A stretch of DNA of 17,910 bases from Treponema sp. (GTDB taxonomy: Bacteria; Spirochaetota; Spirochaetia; Treponematales; Breznakiellaceae): assembly GCA_031283505.1 (NCBI GenBank), contig JAITBO010000216.1, forward strand, positions 1 to 17,910. Reading direction: 5' to 3'. The notes beneath the pieces were generated by a model. That model saw only the letters and a program-made list of their open reading frames with translations. It was not told where the DNA came from and did not search any database. The position numbers were made by a program, and so were the translations under genes. Positions 15,338-17,910 of the stretch are shown here, in pieces; position 1 is the stretch's first letter; each line of letters begins with the position of its first letter.

Positions 15338-15413
15338 GTTTTGGGGTTTTGCCTATGGCAAAGTCACGAAAGACTTGACGCAACGGCAAGTCTTTCGCTA
15401 CCCCCCAAAAAAC
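15338..15413. other. Branched palindromic structure between regulator and synthetase genes
   Basis: An outer stem (GTTTTGGGG at 15338-15346 with CCCC-AAAA within 15103+ bases downstream at 15403-15413) encloses two hairpins. The first is TTTGCC-TAT-GGCAAA (15348-15362). The second is a perfect 11-bp stem, CGAAAGACTTG (15367-15377) with CAAGTCTTTCG (15387-15397). Together they form a three-way junction on either strand. On the minus strand it would lie in the transcript between the regulator's stop codon and the synthetase's start. Confidence 0.6.
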
Positions 15414-15425
15414 GAAGGCGCCGGA

Positions 15426-15980
15426 TTACAGAACAACAGCCAAAAATCTGGCCCGTTTGCTCCCCAGGGCCTTCATGCCGTGGGGTTCACCGGAATCGTA
15501 ATAGATGCTGTCCCCCGGCCCCAGTTCCGTCTCGTGGCCTCCCACGGATATGAGGAGCCGGCCTTCCAGGACATAATCGAACTCCTGGCCCGGATGGGTG
15601 TTCAGGGCCAGGGGCTTTTCTTCCGTATCGGGGGCGGCTTCCACCAGGAAGGGTTCCCCCTTTTTCCGGTGAAATTTGAGGGCCAGGTTCCAGTAGGTGT
15701 AGGCGGGACGCCGACTGACCTCCGGAGCGCCACCCGACCGGGTTACGCAAAAAGTTTTGAGCCAGGAGGGTTTGCCACTTATCAACTCGGTCAAGTCCAC
15801 GTTAAAGCGGTTGGCTATCTCTACCAGGGGGCCGATTGGAAACCCGGCTTCCCCGGACTCCCACTGGGCGTATTCTCCGGGATCAAAGCCCAGTTCCTTT
15901 GCCAGGGTTTCCCCGGAGATCTCTTCAATTTCCCGCAACACCCGCACCCGGGCGGCTATCTCTTTTTCTTCGCCGGCCAT
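15426..15980 (-). CDS. XRE-family regulator with C-terminal cupin domain
   Basis: The start at MAGEEKEIAARV has a perfect GGAGG five bases away; an upstream ATG giving 33 more residues lacks a ribosome site and covers the promoter. The protein has 184 residues. Residues 8-68 form a XRE/Cro helix-turn-helix (SGETLAKELGFDPGEYAQWE as the recognition region). Residues 110-180 form a small cupin: HPGQEFDYVLEG with His129 and Glu133, then LGPGDSIYYDSGEPHGM with His168. Such regulators sense a small metabolite in the cupin barrel and often stand next to AMP-dependent acyl-CoA synthetases, as here. The synthetase lies downstream in the same direction. Repeated AATGTATA half-sites surround its own -10 box, suggesting autoregulation. 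Confidence 0.92.
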   Translation of the reverse strand: MAGEEKEIAARVRVLREIEEISGETLAKELGFDPGEYAQWESGEAGFPIGPLVEIANRFNVDLTELISGKPSWLKTFCVTRSGGAPEVSRRPAYTYWNLALKFHRKKGEPFLVEAAPDTEEKPLALNTHPGQEFDYVLEGRLLISVGGHETELGPGDSIYYDSGEPHGMKALGSKRARFLAVVL

Positions 15981-15998
15981 GGTTCCTCCGTTGATTTC

Positions 15999-16050
15999 AA
16001 TGTATATTATAAATGGATGAATGTATATGAGGATATTCCCGAATACATTC
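15999..16050 (-). promoter_or_regulatory. Promoter and candidate operator of the XRE-cupin gene
   Basis: On the minus strand a perfect TATAAT (16006-16011) lies about 25 bases before the start codon; the -35 region is weak. Three copies of a half-site surround it: AATGTATA at 15999-16006 and 16020-16027, exactly 21 bases apart (two helical turns), and the inverted form ATACATTC at 16043-16050. GAATGTAT (16019-16026) and ATACATTC form a dyad. This is the arrangement expected of a dimeric helix-turn-helix repressor. Confidence 0.5.
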
Positions 16051-16066
16051 CGGAAAATAGAAATTT

Positions 16067-16104
16067 GAGCCTGTTTCAAAACCTAGTTAATTTTGGAACA
16101 GCCT
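16067..16104. repeat. Palindromic repeat, copy 5 (degenerate), in a promoter
   Basis: GAGCCTGTTTCAAAAC and TTTTGGAACAGCCTT form an imperfect stem of the same family as the other copies (CTGTTCCAAAAC/GTTTTGGAACAG), with a CTAGTTAA loop replacing CTTCAG. Its right arm supplies the TTGGAA that acts as the -35 box of the following gene. Confidence 0.6.
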
Positions 16105-16121
16105 TAGCTTTATGATATAAT
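16093..16121 (+). promoter_or_regulatory. Promoter of the DJ-1/PfpI gene
   Basis: TTGGAA (16093-16098), a 17-base spacer and a perfect TATAAT (16116-16121). Transcription would start at about 16128, at the GAGGAGG ribosome site, so the mRNA leader would be very short. The -35 box lies inside the palindromic repeat. Confidence 0.6.
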
Positions 16122-16138
16122 ACACGAGGAGGATCGAA

Positions 16139-16699
16139 ATGTCCAAAAAAGCTCTTGTTTTTTTAGCTGATGGTTTTGAGGAAGTGGAAGCCGTCACCCC
16201 CATCGATTATCTGAGGAGGGCGGGAATCGAGGTAACCACAGCCTCAGTAAGCGGGAATAGGACCGTGACGGGAGCCCATGGGTTACCGGTCGTCGCGGAT
16301 TCCCTTCTGTCGGAACTCCCAGCGGGGGTGGCCTGGGACGTTCTGGTGTGTCCCGGCGGTATGCCCGGCGCCGCCAACATAGCCGCTTCCGCCCCTGCCT
16401 GCGCCCTGCTCAAGGCCCAGGCCGCCGCAGGCCGCCTGATCGCCACCATCTGCGCGTCTCCGGCGGTGGTCCTGTCCCCTCTGGGGCTCCTCCGGGGCCG
16501 CCGGTTCACCTGTTATCCGGGTATGGAAAAGGGGGTCGAGGGCGCCTTCTGGTCCGCAGACAGGGTGGTAGCCGATGGGAACATCATCACCAGCCGGGGG
16601 GCCGGGACCGCCGGGGAATTTGCGGTGGTGGTCATCGGAGCGATTCTAAACCAGGAGGAGGCGAACAAGGTGGCCGCCTCGGTGCTATTAGCCAAATAA
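16139..16699 (+). CDS. DJ-1/PfpI-family protein
   Basis: This 186-residue protein spans one full DJ-1/ThiJ/PfpI domain. Compared with human DJ-1, the acidic residue that tunes the active site is Glu17 (GFEEVEA), and the reactive cysteine is Cys105 in ICASP, at the nucleophile elbow. PGGMPGA (72-78) and TSRGAGTAGEFA (151-162) are the other family blocks. The length and the ICASP motif fit the DJ-1/YajL branch (stress-protective, chaperone or deglycase-like activity) better than the PfpI peptidase branch; actual activity is not decidable. The start has GAGGAGG six bases upstream and a strong promoter. It is divergent from the XRE-cupin gene, with about 160 bases between them. It is cytoplasmic. 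Confidence 0.92.
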   Translation: MSKKALVFLADGFEEVEAVTPIDYLRRAGIEVTTASVSGNRTVTGAHGLPVVADSLLSELPAGVAWDVLVCPGGMPGAANIAASAPACALLKAQAAAGRLIATICASPAVVLSPLGLLRGRRFTCYPGMEKGVEGAFWSADRVVADGNIITSRGAGTAGEFAVVVIGAILNQEEANKVAASVLLAK

Positions 16700-16850
16700 C
16701 CGGGGTTTTTCTTGATTTTTTACTTATTTTGCTCCGAAAAGTTACTTTTCTTTTACATAATTTCCGATTATTATAGGGTAAATAGGCTTTTTTCTGTGAG
16801 CATCTGATTTTGGACTATTTTCCGGTAGTCCTAACATTTTGGGGGAAAAA

Positions 16851-17198
16851 ATGAAACGGATATTGGCTTTTCTGATATTGATATTAATTTCCACCGCCAT
16901 TGTCCTTGCCGATGGCGCGTATATGCGGAATTTCCGGCAGCGGGGTTCCGCTACCTTTGAGCTTGAATCCGGCGATCTCATCGCCGCCCATCCGAGCCTT
17001 CCGAACGGGACTCCGGTGACAATAACGAATTTAGAGAATAATAAACAAATAACCGTCATCGTGGTCGAAAGGACGGTGGCTACCGCCCAGCGGGTTATCG
17101 TCCTGTCTTGGGGAGCGGCGGTGGAATTGGGTGTAACCGTCGATGACATCATCCCCATAACTCTTTCCGTTGATCGGGTAAAATCACCGGACCAATAG
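16851..17198 (+). CDS. Small exported RlpA-like (double-psi beta-barrel) protein
   Basis: The ATG of MKRILAFLILILISTAIVLADG has GGGGGA upstream; a TTG four codons earlier is less likely. Residues 1-21 form a signal peptide cleaved after VLA, so the product is exported. The 115-residue protein then has AAHPSLPNGTPVTITNLENN and RVIVLSWGAAVELG. These are the two conserved blocks of RlpA-like barrels (A-H-x-x-L-P-x-G-T-x-V-x-V-T-N-L and the V-I-x-L-S segment). It lacks the catalytic DRG of active RlpA transglycosylases (VVERT is at that place), so it is more likely a wall-binding or structural module. The same-direction DJ-1 gene upstream is 150 bases away, a spacer with AT-rich sequence and no clear terminator. 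Confidence 0.82.
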   Translation: MKRILAFLILILISTAIVLADGAYMRNFRQRGSATFELESGDLIAAHPSLPNGTPVTITNLENNKQITVIVVERTVATAQRVIVLSWGAAVELGVTVDDIIPITLSVDRVKSPDQ

Positions 17199-17225
17199 CC
17201 GCCCTCATATCTTCTTTAGGGATGT

Positions 17226-17440
17226 TTAAAGCCCTTTGGCAAGATAAGCCAGTTTTTTTCCGGTCCTCCATCCCGATGTCGGGGCTGTCCAGGGCTTCTC
17301 CGGCGGTTTTGTTGCGCAGGCAGACAGGGGTTTGCCCCGTACCCAGCCGGTCATAAACCCGGCACAAAAGGCGTCTCCCGCACTGGTGGTTCCGCCTGGA
17401 GAACCGCGATGGCCGGTGCGGAATAGACGCGGCCCCCAGC
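17226..17440 (-). pseudogene. PfkB-family sugar kinase, C-terminal remnant
   Basis: On the minus strand AGGRVYSAPAI in one frame is followed after a frameshift by TSAGDAFCAGFMTGWVRGKPL in another, ending ATK...LAKGL and a TAA at 17226-17228. TTSAGDAF matches the second PfkB signature (D-T-T-G-A-G-D-A-F), which holds the catalytic Asp. The N-terminal two-thirds are missing and an IS630 fragment sits at the broken end. It converges on the RlpA-like gene and is not functional. Confidence 0.72.
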
Positions 17441-17449
17441 AAACACTAC

Positions 17450-17524
17450 AAGGAATGGCGCATTCCCCCGGAAACGAACGCCGAGTTTGTAGCCTGCATG
17501 GAGGATGTGCTTGATGTATACACG
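17450..17524 (+). pseudogene. Internal fragment of an IS630-family transposase
   Basis: KEWRIPPETNAEFVACMED continues to VLDVYT, the same region as at 2552-2596, including the shared DNA word GAGTTTGTAGCC. The frame is open for only 25 codons, and homology stops abruptly after the ACG codon at 17522-17524, where GTGGG begins. Both ends are missing, so it cannot encode a transposase. Confidence 0.75.
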
Positions 17525-17619
17525 GTGGGTGTAGTGAGCCGTGGGAATGTTCAGACCGAAGGTCTGCGCGTAGCGGAATGACCTAGGTGAACGAAACCCC
17601 AAGCCGTTACTGCGGCGAA
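17525..17619 (+). other. Structured segment abutting the IS630 fragment (possible group II intron remnant)
   Basis: The sequence begins GTGGGTGTAGTGAGCCGTGG directly at the point where transposase homology ends. It contains a perfect hairpin (CAGACC-GAA-GGTCTG), then AGGTGAACGAAACCCC and CCG-TTACTG-CGG. A GTGnG start inside a mobile element gene and the GTGAGCCG and GAACGAAA words recall group II intron RNA, but I cannot confirm an intron domain. It may be a truncated intron or an unrelated RNA-like segment. Confidence 0.25.
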
Positions 17620-17652
17620 GCGTAAACAGTCCTGTTATGCGCCGTTTTTTTT
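17620..17652 (+). terminator. Intrinsic terminator
   Basis: GCGTAAACAG (17620-17629) pairs with CTGTTATGCGC (17632-17642), with one bulge and one G-T pair, followed by CG and T8 (17645-17652). This is the best rho-independent terminator in the window. It isolates the debris on its left from the transposase gene on its right. Confidence 0.65.
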
Positions 17653-17729
17653 GTTTAGTTTTTAACCCAAAATATTTCCAGTAATAACTTTATTTTTATA
17701 TTCATATATTATTAACGATCCATCTATTG

Positions 17730-17758
17730 TTCTTACTAGTAGGTTGACAAGACTAAAA
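17730..17758. repeat. Left terminal inverted repeat of an IS630-family element
   Basis: The segment TTCTTACTAGTAGGTTGACA and the following AGACTAAAA aligns, with one gap, to the reverse complement of 3181-3210 at the other element's right end. It lies 43-71 bases before the transposase start and contains that gene's -35 box. Confidence 0.6.
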
Positions 17759-17771
17759 AGAGTGGTATAAA
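17744..17771 (+). promoter_or_regulatory. Transposase promoter with a ribosome-site hairpin just downstream
   Basis: TTGACA (17744-17749), a 16-base spacer and TATAAA (17766-17771) form a strong sigma-70 promoter, with a start near 17778. AATACCC (17771-17777) and GGGTATT (17790-17796) form a 7-bp dyad that covers part of the GGGAGGG ribosome site. The left arm would be absent from transcripts starting at the native start. Confidence 0.6.
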
Positions 17772-17800
17772 ATACCCTTACTCAAGGGAGGGTATTAGAG

Positions 17801-17910
17801 ATGAGAGGAAAGACCTATCGGGTACATTTGACTGAGGATGAACAACAGCGGCTTGAAGATATCATGACCAAGGGCGTCCATCCGGCGCGGCAAATAACCC
17901 GCGCCCACCT
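17801..17910 (+). CDS. IS630-family transposase, N-terminal part (runs off the window)
   Basis: The ATG follows GGGAGGG by seven bases. The 36 visible codons, MRGKTYRVHLTEDEQQRLED to ARQITRAHL, match the start of IS630-type transposases, which begin with an Y-x-V-x-L-T-x-E-E-R motif and a P-A-R-x-x-x-R-A helix-turn-helix for binding the terminal repeats. The catalytic DDE part lies beyond the window. Unlike the two fragments inside the window, this copy has an intact start, promoter and left terminal repeat, so it may be active. Confidence 0.85.
   Translation, partial: MRGKTYRVHLTEDEQQRLEDIMTKGVHPARQITRAH

Noticed and set aside
15981..16079. Longer start of the XRE-cupin regulator
   Set aside because: The extra 33 residues cover the TATAAT and half-sites and have no ribosome site; the inner ATG has GGAGG at ideal spacing.

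Overview
The window looks like a spirochaete chromosome, most probably a termite-gut-type Treponema. The main reason is the soluble fusion of an [FeFe]-hydrogenase-like sensor to a chemoreceptor signalling domain (10265-12364), a gene type typical of H2-rich gut treponemes. Supporting signs are corrinoid methyl-transfer remnants, a SPOR protein, an RlpA-like protein and several IS630-family pieces. The species assignment is inference. There are no rRNA genes and no CRISPR array.

Layout. 208-2060 holds minus-strand housekeeping genes: a rhomboid protease, exodeoxyribonuclease III and tRNA-Leu(UAA), separated by long palindromic repeats. 2120-3210 holds repeats and the decayed right half of an IS630-family element with its terminal inverted repeat. 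3337-5655 is an AT-rich islet: a secreted C10 (streptopain-type) peptidase lipoprotein broken by one missing base, then a second small lipoprotein. 5709-7890 is a gene graveyard: a truncated corrinoid-activation (RACo-type) ATPase, a frameshifted UroD-type methyltransferase and a shredded transketolase. Only one side of this stretch, at 7945-8045, is marked by a repeat locus. 8290-9222 is a SPOR-domain membrane protein. 9550-10134 is a diacylglycerol-kinase-like gene that has lost its nucleotide loop. It is followed by the hydrogenase-chemoreceptor fusion and a diverged DapF-family epimerase. On the minus strand, 13482-15980 is an XRE-cupin regulator followed by an acyl-CoA synthetase, with a branched palindromic structure between them. 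16139-17198 carries a DJ-1/PfpI protein and an exported RlpA-like protein. The right end (17226-17910) is again mobile-element debris: a PfkB fragment, an IS630 fragment fused to a structured sequence ending in a terminator, then the left end, promoter and start of an apparently intact IS630-family transposase.

How the genes work together. The clearest functional unit is the regulator/acyl-CoA synthetase pair, with repeated AATGTATA half-sites around the regulator's -10 box. The hydrogenase fusion would couple H2 or redox sensing to the chemotaxis machinery. The most distinctive non-coding signal is a family of palindromic repeats with the core GGCTGTTCCAAAACTTCAG at five loci. Arm changes are compensated on the other side of the stem, and one 7.9-kb copy has a matching unoccupied site at 2.4 kb.

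Limits. All alignments were made by eye from remembered family motifs. Pseudogene frameshifts could in part be sequencing errors. Positions 1-207 are AT-rich and hold nothing I can support.
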